Source: an uncultured bacterium (GTDB lineage: Bacteria; Elusimicrobiota; Elusimicrobia; Elusimicrobiales; Elusimicrobiaceae). From it: a stretch of 64,000 bases of DNA. The translations under genes and the position numbers were made by a program. This document shows positions 31,436-40,007 of this stretch, piece by piece. How positions within the stretch are numbered: position 1 is the first letter of the stretch; every line of letters starts with the position of its first letter. Under the pieces are notes generated by a model. That model ran no database searches and was not told the DNA's origin. It saw nothing but the letters and a program-made list of their open reading frames with translations. The stretch covers positions 62,001-126,000 of the forward strand of contig CASFXV010000002.1 of the NCBI GenBank assembly GCA_949298795.1, given 5' to 3'.

Positions 31436-32851
31436 TTACTCAGCCGCAGCAGTTTGCGTTTGGGCAAACCCGTCCTGCTCTGTCCAGCCGCCGCCTAACG
31501 CCTGGCACAAAGTCACCACGGCGTTAAGCTCGTTTAAGCGGGCGGTGGAAAGGCTCATTTCAGCAGAAAGCAAATTGCTTTCCACATCCAATAAATCCGT
31601 AACGCCAATCAGCCCGGCCGCTTCCTGCTTTTTGGTTAAATCATAGCTGCGCTGCATAGCCTGGGTTTGTTGTTTGTAAGAGTCAAACACTTCCCGGTTA
31701 ATGCGGTTGGCGGAAAGCGCGTCCAGCGCTTCTTTAAACGCGCCCTGCACCGTTTTTTCATACGCAGCCAACATCTGGCGGTATTGGGCCTCGGCCGCTT
31801 TGTTTTGGGAGCGGATTTTTCCTCCCTCAAAAATAGGAGCCGTTACCCCGGCCGCCAAATTCCACACGCCGGAAGAACCACCGGCAAACAACTCATTTAA
31901 CGCCCCGCTGGCATACCCGGCGGAAGCCGTTAACGGAATAGACGGGAAATACGCCGCGCGCGCCGCGCCGATATTGGCATTGGCGGCGATTAACTGCCCC
32001 TCCGCCTGGCGCACGTCCGGCCGGCGGGTTAACAAATCAGAAGGCAGCCCCTCCGGCACATTAGGGATAAGCGTAATGGCGGAAAGTTTTTTGCCCCTTT
32101 CCACGCCGTCCTGCGCAATGGCGCGCGGGCTTCTGCCCAAAAGCACGGACAAAGCCGTTTCCGTTTGGGCTATTTTAAGCGTTAACTCCCGCTGTTGCGC
32201 CTCTACGGAAGACATACTGGCCTGCACGCGTTTTAAATCCACTTCCGTACAATAGCCGTTTTTGTAACGGCTTTCATAAATACGCACGTTTTCTTTGCGG
32301 GCTTCCAGCGTGCGGGAGGCAATGGCAAGCTGTTCATCCAACGCGCGCAAAGTAAAATAATTGCGCGCCACATCCGCGGTTAAAGCCAAACGCACCGTAT
32401 CGCGGTTAGCCTCGCTGGATAGAAGCTGCGCGCGGGCCGCTTCGCTCAAGCGGCGGTATTTACCCCATAAATCCAACTCAAAAGACACCACGGCATTGGC
32501 GGTGCTTTGGGTTTGGCCAGAGCCCTGCGCATTGCCGGCGCGGCCGGTTTCCCCCACGGCGCTGAGGGAGGGAAGCTGGTCCGCCGTGGCAAGGCCCACA
32601 TTGGCGCGGGCTTCGTCCACACGGGCAATGGCTAATTGCAAATCTTTATTATAAGCCAAGGCTTCTTCTTCCATTTTATTTAACACGGGGTCTTCAAACA
32701 CTTCCCACCATTTGGTAGTGGTAAAAATGCTGAAATCTTCCTGCGAAGCGGCGGGAAGCTGGGTTTCCGGTTTTTTGTAATTGGGCCCCAGCATACAGCC
32801 CCCCGCAAACAAAGCGCCCGCAAATAAAAGCGCAAATTGTTTTAATTTCAT
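31436..32851 (-). CDS. Outer-membrane efflux lipoprotein (TolC/OprM/NodT family)
   Basis: 471 residues with a lipobox at AGGC (Cys 19), followed by the family start 'MLGPNYKKP' and 'WWEVFEDPVLNKMEEEAL'. Two OEP repeats about 60-245 and 270-460 contain the long alpha-hairpins and porin strands. It forms the outer-membrane channel of the tripartite pump. Start ATG overlaps the RND gene stop (ATGA, 32848-32851), with AGGAGG 8 nt upstream. Confidence 0.92.
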   Translation of the reverse strand: MKLKQFALLFAGALFAGGCMLGPNYKKPETQLPAASQEDFSIFTTTKWWEVFEDPVLNKMEEEALAYNKDLQLAIARVDEARANVGLATADQLPSLSAVGETGRAGNAQGSGQTQSTANAVVSFELDLWGKYRRLSEAARAQLLSSEANRDTVRLALTADVARNYFTLRALDEQLAIASRTLEARKENVRIYESRYKNGYCTEVDLKRVQASMSSVEAQQRELTLKIAQTETALSVLLGRSPRAIAQDGVERGKKLSAITLIPNVPEGLPSDLLTRRPDVRQAEGQLIAANANIGAARAAYFPSIPLTASAGYASGALNELFAGGSSGVWNLAAGVTAPIFEGGKIRSQNKAAEAQYRQMLAAYEKTVQGAFKEALDALSANRINREVFDSYKQQTQAMQRSYDLTKKQEAAGLIGVTDLLDVESNLLSAEMSLSTARLNELNAVVTLCQALGGGWTEQDGFAQTQTAAAE

Positions 32852-35800
32852 GCTTGTTCCTCCTGGCCGGACGCCTGCTGCGCCGGTTTTTGTTCCAAAT
32901 TCATTTCGGCCCCGGTTTCCGTTCTGGCGGCGCTTTTTCCGCCAAGCAGTACAAAGAATAACGGAACAAATAACGGGGCAATCAACGTGGCCGCCAACAT
33001 ACCAAACACCACAGCCGTACCGATAGCATGGCGGCTGGCCGCGCCCGCGCCGGAGCTGATAGCCAGCGGCACGCAGCCTAAGATAAAGGCCAAAGAAGTC
33101 ATCACAATCGGGCGGAAGCGAAGCTGGGCCGCCTGTACGGCGGCTTTGGCCGCGTCTAAGCCTTGCTCTTTAAGCAGTACGGCAAATTCCACAATCAAAA
33201 TAGCGTTCTTTGCCGCCAAACCCACCAACGCCACCAAAGCGATTTGGAAATAAATATCGTTGGATAAGCCGCGCGCGAACGTGCCGGCCAAAGCGCCGAA
33301 AATGGCAAACGGAACCGCCAATAATACGGCAATGGGCAGGCTCCATTTTTCATACTGGGCGGCTAAAATTAAAAACACCACCAGCATGCCCAATAACAAG
33401 GCGGAAGCGGAAGAAGAACCAGAAAGTTTTTCCTGGTAAGTGGTACCGGTCCAGGCCAAGGTAAAGCTGGGGTCCAATACCTCTTTGGCAGTTTTTTCAA
33501 GCGCTTCAATCGCGTCGCCGCTGCTGTATCCGGCGGCGGGCGTGGCGATAATTTTGGCCGCGGGGAACACGTTAAAGCGTTCCACCATATCCGGCCCCAA
33601 CGTGGGCGTAAGCGTTACCAAGGAAGACAAAGGCACCATGGAACCGGAACTGGAGCGCACGTAAATGCCGGCAATTTGTTCCGGGCGGGCGCGGTATTCG
33701 CCTTCGGCCTGCATCATTACTTTAAAGCTGCGGCCGGAATAGGTAAAGTCGTTCACGTACGCCGTACCAAAAGTGCCTTGAATGGTGGTGTAAAGCTCGC
33801 TTAAAGAAACGCCCATGCTCTGCGCTTTGATTTCGTCCACCGTCATTTGATACTGCGGAACGGCGGAAGAGAACGTGGTGCTTACGCTGGCGATTTGCGG
33901 GAGCTTTTTCACCGCTTCCAAAAACCCGTTGGTTTGGGCTTCCAGCTCTTTACTGCCGCCGGAGCCGCGGTTTTGAATATAACCTTCCAAACCACCGGTG
34001 GTGCTCATACCCGTAATGGCGGGCGGGTTGAACGGCATAACTAACGCGTCCGGAATTTTGGCTTGGGAAAGTTTAAAAATAGTACCCACCAAACCAAAAG
34101 AGGACAAAGCTTCCGTCTTGCGTTCGTCCCACGGTTTTAAGCGGATAAAAGAAGCAATACCGTTGCTTTTTTGCGTACTGCTAAGCATATCAAAGCCGGA
34201 AAAGGTCAACTCGTCCGCCACGCTGGGCTGGGCTTGAATTAATTTTTCCAACTCGCTGGCTACTTGCTGGCTTTGAGTAAGGGAAGAGGCCGGGTCCAGC
34301 TGGGTGGCCACCATCACCATACCCTGGTCTTCATCCGGCAGCAAACTGCTGGGCACAATTTTAAACAAGCCCAGCGCCCCGGCAAACAACAGCGCAATAC
34401 AAACCAGCGCCACCGGTATGCGGCGGATAAAGAAAGACACCGCACCGGTATATTTATTGGTTAATTTTTCAAAGAAACGGTCAAACTGATAAAAGAAACC
34501 GTGGGTGGGTTCTTCGCGGTGGCGCAAAAGAAGCGCGCACAAAGCCGGCGTAAGCGTAAGCGCCACCAGGCCGGAAATCACCACAGACACCGCAATAGTG
34601 ATGGCAAACTGCTGGTACATGACCCCGGTTAACCCGCCCATAAACGCCACCGGCACAAACACGGAACACAATACCAGCACAATGGCCACCACCGGGCCGG
34701 ATACTTCGTCCATGGCTTTAATAGTGGCTTCTTTAACGGGCAGGCGTTCGGTACGCATGATACGCTCTACGTTTTCAATCACTACGATAGCGTCGTCCAC
34801 CACAATACCGATAGCCAACACCAGCCCAAACAGCGTAAGCGTATTAATGGAAAAACCAAACATCATCATTCCCGCAAACGCCCCGATGACAGACACCGGC
34901 ACCGCCAAACAGGGGATTAGCGTGGCCCGCCAGTCTTTTAAGAACAAATACACCACCAAGAACACCAAAATCATGGCTTCAATTAAGGTGTGGATTACTT
35001 CTTTAATGGAGGCGGTTACAAACAGGGTGGTGTCGTAAGCTACTTTATAATCAATATCCAAATCCGGCGGGAAGTTTGCCGCCAGTTCTTTTAAACGCGC
35101 GTCCACCGCTTTGGCCGTAGCCACCGCGTTGGCGCCGGGGGACAAATACACCCCCACCGGCACAGCCGGCTTGCCGTTTAAGTTGCCGTTAAATTCATAG
35201 TTTTGGCTGCCCAGCTCTATGCGGGCTACGTCTTTTAAACGCAGGGAGGTTCCGTCCGCATTGGCGCGCAAAATAATCTCGCCAAATTCTTCCGGCTTGG
35301 TGAAGCGGCCGGGCGCGATGATGGAGTACATCCGGTCCACCGACTGCGGCAGCGGCGGCTGACCGATTTTACCGGCGGCGCGCTGTACGTTTTGGGCTTG
35401 CACGGCGGCGATTAAATCACTGACGGACAACCCCCGCTGGGACAACACGTCCGGCTTAATCCAAATACGTATGGAATAGTCGTTGGCGGCCATGACCATG
35501 GCGTCGCCCACGCCTTCAATACGTTTTAAATCGTCCACAATATTGATTAAGGCATAGTTGCCAATGGTAGTGGTATCCGTTAAACCGCTGGGAGAATAAA
35601 AAGCGATAAACTGCAAAATGGAAGAAGACTTTTTATCCACCGTAATACCGTAGCGGCGCACTTCTTCCGGCAAAGAAGCCGTGGCGCCCTGTACGCGGTT
35701 GTTTACGTTAATCATGGCCTGGTCCGGATCGGTACCTACTTTAAAGGTAACAATCAGGTTCATGTCCCCGTTAGAGGCGGAGGTGGAGTTCATGTACAGC

Positions 35801-36027
35801 ATGTCCTCCACGCCGTTTACCTGCTGTTCAATGGGGGCGGCCACCGTTTCGGCAATTACCTCCGGGCTGGCCCCTGGATAGGTGGCCGAAACCTGAATGG
35901 TGGGAGGCGTTAAATTGGGGTATTGCTCAATGGGCAGCATGGTGATAGACACCACCCCGAACAATACGATAAGAAGCGAAATGACCGTAGAAAATATCGG
36001 CCGGTTAATAAAAAATTTTGAAAACAT
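32848..36027 (-). CDS. RND efflux transporter, HAE1 (AcrB/MexB) family
   Basis: 1059 residues with 12 TM helices and two large periplasmic loops. The N-terminus 'MFSKFFINRPIFSTVISLLI' pattern is typical of AcrB. The proton-relay Asp pair is in 'GIVVDDAIVVIENVERI', and the Lys partner is in 'AKNAILIVEFA'. HAE1 pumps export drugs, dyes and detergents such as bile salts, a sensible function in the gut and beside a bile-salt-hydrolase-family enzyme elsewhere in the window. Ten bp separate it from the adaptor gene. Confidence 0.96.
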   Translation of the reverse strand: MFSKFFINRPIFSTVISLLIVLFGVVSITMLPIEQYPNLTPPTIQVSATYPGASPEVIAETVAAPIEQQVNGVEDMLYMNSTSASNGDMNLIVTFKVGTDPDQAMINVNNRVQGATASLPEEVRRYGITVDKKSSSILQFIAFYSPSGLTDTTTIGNYALINIVDDLKRIEGVGDAMVMAANDYSIRIWIKPDVLSQRGLSVSDLIAAVQAQNVQRAAGKIGQPPLPQSVDRMYSIIAPGRFTKPEEFGEIILRANADGTSLRLKDVARIELGSQNYEFNGNLNGKPAVPVGVYLSPGANAVATAKAVDARLKELAANFPPDLDIDYKVAYDTTLFVTASIKEVIHTLIEAMILVFLVVYLFLKDWRATLIPCLAVPVSVIGAFAGMMMFGFSINTLTLFGLVLAIGIVVDDAIVVIENVERIMRTERLPVKEATIKAMDEVSGPVVAIVLVLCSVFVPVAFMGGLTGVMYQQFAITIAVSVVISGLVALTLTPALCALLLRHREEPTHGFFYQFDRFFEKLTNKYTGAVSFFIRRIPVALVCIALLFAGALGLFKIVPSSLLPDEDQGMVMVATQLDPASSLTQSQQVASELEKLIQAQPSVADELTFSGFDMLSSTQKSNGIASFIRLKPWDERKTEALSSFGLVGTIFKLSQAKIPDALVMPFNPPAITGMSTTGGLEGYIQNRGSGGSKELEAQTNGFLEAVKKLPQIASVSTTFSSAVPQYQMTVDEIKAQSMGVSLSELYTTIQGTFGTAYVNDFTYSGRSFKVMMQAEGEYRARPEQIAGIYVRSSSGSMVPLSSLVTLTPTLGPDMVERFNVFPAAKIIATPAAGYSSGDAIEALEKTAKEVLDPSFTLAWTGTTYQEKLSGSSSASALLLGMLVVFLILAAQYEKWSLPIAVLLAVPFAIFGALAGTFARGLSNDIYFQIALVALVGLAAKNAILIVEFAVLLKEQGLDAAKAAVQAAQLRFRPIVMTSLAFILGCVPLAISSGAGAASRHAIGTAVVFGMLAATLIAPLFVPLFFVLLGGKSAARTETGAEMNLEQKPAQQASGQEEQA

Positions 36028-36036
36028 GGCTCCCTC

Positions 36037-37383
36037 TTATTTTTCCGCCTGGTCCGCCGCGGCCTCTGGCTGCTGGGCGGCGGGCTGTTCTTGGTTTTGA
36101 GCAGGCTGGGCGGAAGCCGCGGCCTTAGTTTCCTGCGCGGACGGGGCTTTTTTATCCTCTTCTTTTTTACCGCCTAAAGAAGCCGGCAAAGAGAAATCTT
36201 TCATCGTTACGTTTACCTGCATGCCGGGTTTTACTTTAATCAACCCGCCGGAAACAATGGTTTCCCCGCCTTTTAAGCCTTCCGTGATGATGTACATATT
36301 ATCCTGCAATTCCCCCTGCACCGGGCGGGCCAAAACGGCGTTATTTTCATCCACCACATATACAATCATGCCGTTGGGCGTATTCAACACGGCGGAAGAG
36401 GGCACCAAAACCGCATCTTTATAAGTAGCCCCCACTAAACGCACGCGCACAAATTGGCCGGGCATAAGCTGACGGCTGTTATTGGGATTGGCAAACTGGG
36501 CTTTCATAGCCAAGCTGGAGGTTTGGGCGTTTTCCGTACTGTCAAAGAAAATGATTTTGCCTTTTTCCGGATATACTTTCCCGTTAGAAAGAACCACCTC
36601 TACATAAATAGGCGCTTTGGAAGGTTCCACCTCGCGGTATACTTTCGGGTCAATGGCCGGGGCGGATTCTTTATCCCCCAACACAATTTGACCGGATACA
36701 TAACCGCTGGCTAATTTTTCAAACTGGCGGCCCGGCATGGAAAAATTCACCCACAGCGGGTTAATCTGTACCATCGTGGTAAGAAAACCCGTTTCCCCGG
36801 CAGGGGAAATCAAACTGCCCACGGACTGGGCTTCCCGCCCGGTAATGCCGGAAATGGGCGCCGTTACTTTGGTATAACCCAAATTAATTTCCGCGTTGCG
36901 CACTTCCGCTTCGGCCACTTGCACGTCCGCTTGGGCCGCTTCAAAGGCGGAAAGAGCGTCATCATAATTTTTTTGGCTGACGGCATTGTCCGCGCGCAGC
37001 GTTTTCATGCGGTTGTATTCCCGCCGGGTGCTGCGTTCCTGCGCCTGGGCCTGCGCCAAAGCGCCTTTTGCTTTGGCTAAAGCCGCTTTATACTCTTTAT
37101 CATCTATTTGAAAAAGCTGAGTGCCTTCTTTTACATATTCCCCTTCATTAAACAGGCGCGCTTCCAAAATTCCGCCCACTTGGGCGCGAATATTTACCTG
37201 CAAAGAACCCGCCACTTGGGCAGGATATTCTATATTCCAGGGTAAATCCGTCTTAAGCACTTTAATGGCATTCACCGCCACCGGGGCGCTTTGCCCGGCA
37301 GCCGTTTTGTCTTTACAGGCAATGCTGCATAACATACCTGTTAAAAGAAAAACCCCTACTAAACCTCTAGCTACTTTTTGCAT
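36037..37383 (-). CDS. RND pump periplasmic adaptor (AcrA/MexA family) lipoprotein
   Basis: About 448 residues; lipobox SIAC near residue 24. Barrel-sandwich hybrid ('INIRAQVGGILEARLFNEGEYVKEGT'-type start about 45-70), alpha-hairpin about 85-165, then beta-barrel and membrane-proximal domains. The C-terminus is a low-complexity Ala/Gln/Glu/Pro tail (about 400-448). The second ATG (37383) is preferred because GAGG is 7 nt upstream. The first ATG at 37389 would leave almost no spacing. First gene of adaptor-pump-channel operon under the palindromic operator at 37439. Confidence 0.93.
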   Translation of the reverse strand: MQKVARGLVGVFLLTGMLCSIACKDKTAAGQSAPVAVNAIKVLKTDLPWNIEYPAQVAGSLQVNIRAQVGGILEARLFNEGEYVKEGTQLFQIDDKEYKAALAKAKGALAQAQAQERSTRREYNRMKTLRADNAVSQKNYDDALSAFEAAQADVQVAEAEVRNAEINLGYTKVTAPISGITGREAQSVGSLISPAGETGFLTTMVQINPLWVNFSMPGRQFEKLASGYVSGQIVLGDKESAPAIDPKVYREVEPSKAPIYVEVVLSNGKVYPEKGKIIFFDSTENAQTSSLAMKAQFANPNNSRQLMPGQFVRVRLVGATYKDAVLVPSSAVLNTPNGMIVYVVDENNAVLARPVQGELQDNMYIITEGLKGGETIVSGGLIKVKPGMQVNVTMKDFSLPASLGGKKEEDKKAPSAQETKAAASAQPAQNQEQPAAQQPEAAADQAEK

Positions 37384-37419
37384 AACCATTCCTCTTGTTT
37401 AAAATAAACATCCTTTAAA

Positions 37420-37428
37420 ATTATAGCA
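37420..37428 (-). promoter_or_regulatory. Extended -10 of the RND operon
   Basis: TGC-TATAAT on the minus strand (TATAAT 37425-37420). A TAAACA at 18 bp upstream (37449-37444) as -35 lies within the palindrome. Confidence 0.6.
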
Positions 37429-37438
37429 AGTTTTTAGC

Positions 37439-37468
37439 AAATTTGTTTACCGAGCGGTAAACAAATTT
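37439..37468. promoter_or_regulatory. 30-bp palindromic operator (TetR-like)
   Basis: Perfect inverted repeat AAATTTGTTTACCG / CGGTAAACAAATTT separated by AG. It sits over the -35 of the RND operon and just before the divergent acetyltransferase promoter. The TTTACCG/CGGTAAA core is typical of TetR/AcrR-family sites. No regulator gene is nearby. Confidence 0.75.
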
Positions 37469-37494
37469 TAATTAGTGGTATTTTGCACAGGAAT

Positions 37495-37503
37495 TGCTAC
37501 AAT
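37495..37503 (+). promoter_or_regulatory. Extended -10 of the acetyltransferase gene
   Basis: TGC-TACAAT ends 6 nt before the ATG at 37510 and no SD is present at a usable distance, so a leaderless transcript is predicted. Confidence 0.5.
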
Positions 37504-37509
37504 ACCTGT

Positions 37510-38067
37510 ATGAGCGAAAAACAAAACATGTTGGAAAGCCGCCCTTATAACGCGGCCGACCCGGAACTGCTGCAAGAAAGAAACCGCGCCAGGGACTTGC
37601 TTAAAAAACTTAATTTTACTTCTCCCCAAGAAGGAGAGCTGCGCGCCCAGCTGCAAAAGGAATTGTTGCCAAACGCCGCCGAAGATCTGCGCATAGAATA
37701 CCCTTTCTTTTGCGACTACGGCACCCAAATATACACGGGCAAAAATGTTTTTATTAACTTCAACTGCACCATTTTAGACTGCGCCCAAGTGGAAATAGGG
37801 GATAACACCCTTATTGGTCCTAACGTACAAATATACACCGCCACCCACCCGCTGCAGCCGCAAAAACGTTTAGAAGGGCTGGAGTCCGCCCAAAAAGTAC
37901 GCATCGGCAAAAACGTGTGGCTGGGCGGAGGGTGCATCATACTGCCCGGCGTATGGGTGGGTGATAACGCCGTTGTGGCGGCCGGCGCCGTCGTTACGCG
38001 CGACGTAGCCCCCAACACGGTAGTGGCGGGAAGCCCGGCAAAAATCATCCGCCGTTTTTTGGGCTGA
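37510..38067 (+). CDS. maa: Sugar O-acetyltransferase (maltose/galactoside acetyltransferase family)
   Basis: 185-residue left-handed beta-helix acetyltransferase using acetyl-CoA. N-terminal Mac domain 'MSEKQNMLESRPYNAADPEL' matches Maa; hexapeptide repeats run about 65-180 with catalytic His in 'YTATHPLQPQKR' and C-terminal 'VWLGGGCIILPGVWVG', 'VVAAGAVVTRDV', 'AGSPAKIIR'. Start set at 37510 because it restores the family N-terminus and removes nine residues overlapping the promoter. It is divergent from the RND operon and could share the 37439-37468 operator. It probably detoxifies non-metabolised sugars. Confidence 0.9.
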   Translation: MSEKQNMLESRPYNAADPELLQERNRARDLLKKLNFTSPQEGELRAQLQKELLPNAAEDLRIEYPFFCDYGTQIYTGKNVFINFNCTILDCAQVEIGDNTLIGPNVQIYTATHPLQPQKRLEGLESAQKVRIGKNVWLGGGCIILPGVWVGDNAVVAAGAVVTRDVAPNTVVAGSPAKIIRRFLG

Positions 38068-38146
38068 TATATTGTAACCTATTGCCAAACCCGCAATATG
38101 CTCCGGCCCGCATGCCGTCTTTTTATGTATTTGTTATGGGGGTTTT

Positions 38147-39061
38147 ATGAAAGTGGCAGACACCTTAGCACAATTAATTGGAAATACGCCTTTGGTGCGT
38201 ATACAAAAGCTAAACCCGGGGCCCGGTGTGGTATATGCCAAGCTGGAAATGTTCAACCCGTACAGCATTAAAGACCGCGCCGCCCTAAATATGCTGCAAC
38301 AAGCCGAGCAGTCCGGCCTGCTTAAACCAGGCGGGCATATTGTGGAGCCTACCAGCGGAAACATGGGAATCGCCTTGGCTTTTTTAGCCGCCGTAAAAGG
38401 ATACACCATCACCCTGACTATGCCCGAAAACATGAGCCCGGAACGCGTAAAAATGCTTAAAGCGCTGGGGGCCCATATCGTACTTACCCCTGCGCAAAAC
38501 GGGATGAGCGGCGCCATCAAAAAAGCACAGGAAATTTTGAACCAAACCCCCGGGGCGTTTATGCCTTCCCAGTTTGAAAACCCCGCCAATGCGCAAGCCC
38601 ACCGCCAAACCGCTTTGGAAATTTTAAAAGATTTAGACCGCCGCGTAGACATATTGGTTTGCGGGGTGGGAACTGGCGGCACCTTAAGCGGCACCGCGCA
38701 AGAGTTAAAAAAACATTGCCCCGGGTTGTATACCGCGGCGGTGGAACCGCAGGACAGCCCCGTTCTTTCCGGCGGCAAACCGGGCCCGCATAAACTGCAA
38801 GGCATTGGGGCGGGGTTTATCCCTAAAATTTTGGATACTAAACTGATAGATGAAATTATTCCCGTTACGGCGGAAAACGCCGGGCAAACGGCCCGCGCGC
38901 TGGCTAAGACGGAAGGCATTTTGGCCGGCATCAGTTCCGGCGCGGCGCTGTGGGCGGCGCTGCAAATAGCGGCCCGCCCGCAAAACGAAGGGAAAAACAT
39001 CGTGGTGATTTTTCCGGACAGCGGAGAAAGATACTTAAGCACCTGGGAGTTTGAAGAGTGA
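38147..39061 (+). CDS. cysK: Cysteine synthase (O-acetylserine sulfhydrylase)
   Basis: 304-residue fold-type II PLP enzyme converting O-acetylserine and sulfide to cysteine. PLP Lys is in 'NPYSIKDRAA' (residue 43), substrate loop 'PTSGNMGIA' at about 68, and the phosphate-binding 'GVGTGGTLSG' near 176. Length and motifs are standard. GGGGG lies 5 nt before the ATG. The stop overlaps the GTG start of the next gene (GTGA), so the two are coupled. Confidence 0.93.
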   Translation: MKVADTLAQLIGNTPLVRIQKLNPGPGVVYAKLEMFNPYSIKDRAALNMLQQAEQSGLLKPGGHIVEPTSGNMGIALAFLAAVKGYTITLTMPENMSPERVKMLKALGAHIVLTPAQNGMSGAIKKAQEILNQTPGAFMPSQFENPANAQAHRQTALEILKDLDRRVDILVCGVGTGGTLSGTAQELKKHCPGLYTAAVEPQDSPVLSGGKPGPHKLQGIGAGFIPKILDTKLIDEIIPVTAENAGQTARALAKTEGILAGISSGAALWAALQIAARPQNEGKNIVVIFPDSGERYLSTWEFEE

Positions 39062-39903
39062 AATTAACAACCGTTCTTGTTTGCCTGCTTGTATGGGCGG
39101 CCGCACCCGCCGCCTGGGCCCAGCCGCAGGACGTTATTGTAATAGAAATGGACGGAAGCGATTTTTCTTCTCCTTTCGCAGAGCCCAGCGTTTCCTTATG
39201 GCAAAACTCCACCCGCCAAATTGAAAAAGCATTTAAAAATAAAACTTTATCCCAAGTGCTTACGGAGGCCACCAGCGTGCCCAGCATACAAGACACAGTA
39301 ACTTCTTCTTCCGGCAAAAAATACATTCTGCTGCGCTATGGGGACGAGGACTCTTTCCGCAAATTATTGTTCTCTTCCCAAGAACCCCCAAAATTTTTAG
39401 CCGCCGCCTCCAACGTGCCGGAAGTATTGGCCCTGCAGCAAAAATATAAAGTGGATATGACCGTTACCCGCGCCGCGTTTGAAGCGGCCTACCCGCAAGC
39501 CACTTTTTTAAACGTAAGCGATTTGCAAAACAACACCACCCAAGCCGTCTTTCAATTACAGCAAAACCCTAAAAAACCGCTTTCCACCTATTATGTATTT
39601 GAGGATGATAAACTGACCCACACTTTTTTTGACGACGCCTCTTATAACGCCTATTTAAAGAAAATGTCAGACGCCAACAAAGCCTACACGCAAGAACAGG
39701 AAAAGAAAAAACAAGCCGAAGAAGCCGCCCGCCAAAAAGCCCTTCAAGAACAGGAAGAACAAAAACGCCGGAAGGCCGCCAAATGGCAGCGCGCGCTGGT
39801 GGAAGGCGGCACCACGGAACAATATTTATACGGCCCGCGCCTGATCAAAGGCCCCGCGTTGGAACGCCGCAAAAAACAAAAGGAAGAGCAAAACAAAAAA
39901 TAA
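39058..39903 (+). CDS. Secreted coiled-coil protein of unknown function
   Basis: 281 residues beginning at GTG 39058, overlapping the cysK stop. Signal peptide ends near residue 22 (APAAWAQ). The middle part (40-190) looks globular with a 'YYVFEDDKLTHTFFDD' segment; residues about 195-245 form a Lys/Glu/Gln-rich coiled coil; the tail is very basic (RRKKQKEEQNKK). No family is recognised. Coupling to cysK suggests co-expression but not a shared pathway. Confidence 0.65.
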   Translation: MKLTTVLVCLLVWAAAPAAWAQPQDVIVIEMDGSDFSSPFAEPSVSLWQNSTRQIEKAFKNKTLSQVLTEATSVPSIQDTVTSSSGKKYILLRYGDEDSFRKLLFSSQEPPKFLAAASNVPEVLALQQKYKVDMTVTRAAFEAAYPQATFLNVSDLQNNTTQAVFQLQQNPKKPLSTYYVFEDDKLTHTFFDDASYNAYLKKMSDANKAYTQEQEKKKQAEEAARQKALQEQEEQKRRKAAKWQRALVEGGTTEQYLYGPRLIKGPALERRKKQKEEQNKK

Positions 39904-39994
39904 AAATACACGAATATTTTTAAACTACGGGCCAAAACGCTTCAAACTTTTCCGCTAACTAAATTTTTTAACATACTAACCCCGGCGGATTTCC

Positions 39995-40000
39995 TATAAT
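39995..40000 (+). promoter_or_regulatory. -10 box next to the start of the PLD-family gene
   Basis: Perfect TATAAT, 7 nt before the ATG at 40008; the upstream ATG at 39999 overlaps the box itself. No SD is present, so a leaderless mRNA is predicted. The -35 is unclear. Confidence 0.45.
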
Positions 40001-40007
40001 GGGTATT

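Noticed and set aside
38134-39042. A 302-codon open frame antisense to cysK
   Set aside because: The plus-strand frame is unmistakably cysteine synthase with all motifs; the antisense frame has no SD or family resemblance and arises from GC-skewed codon third positions.
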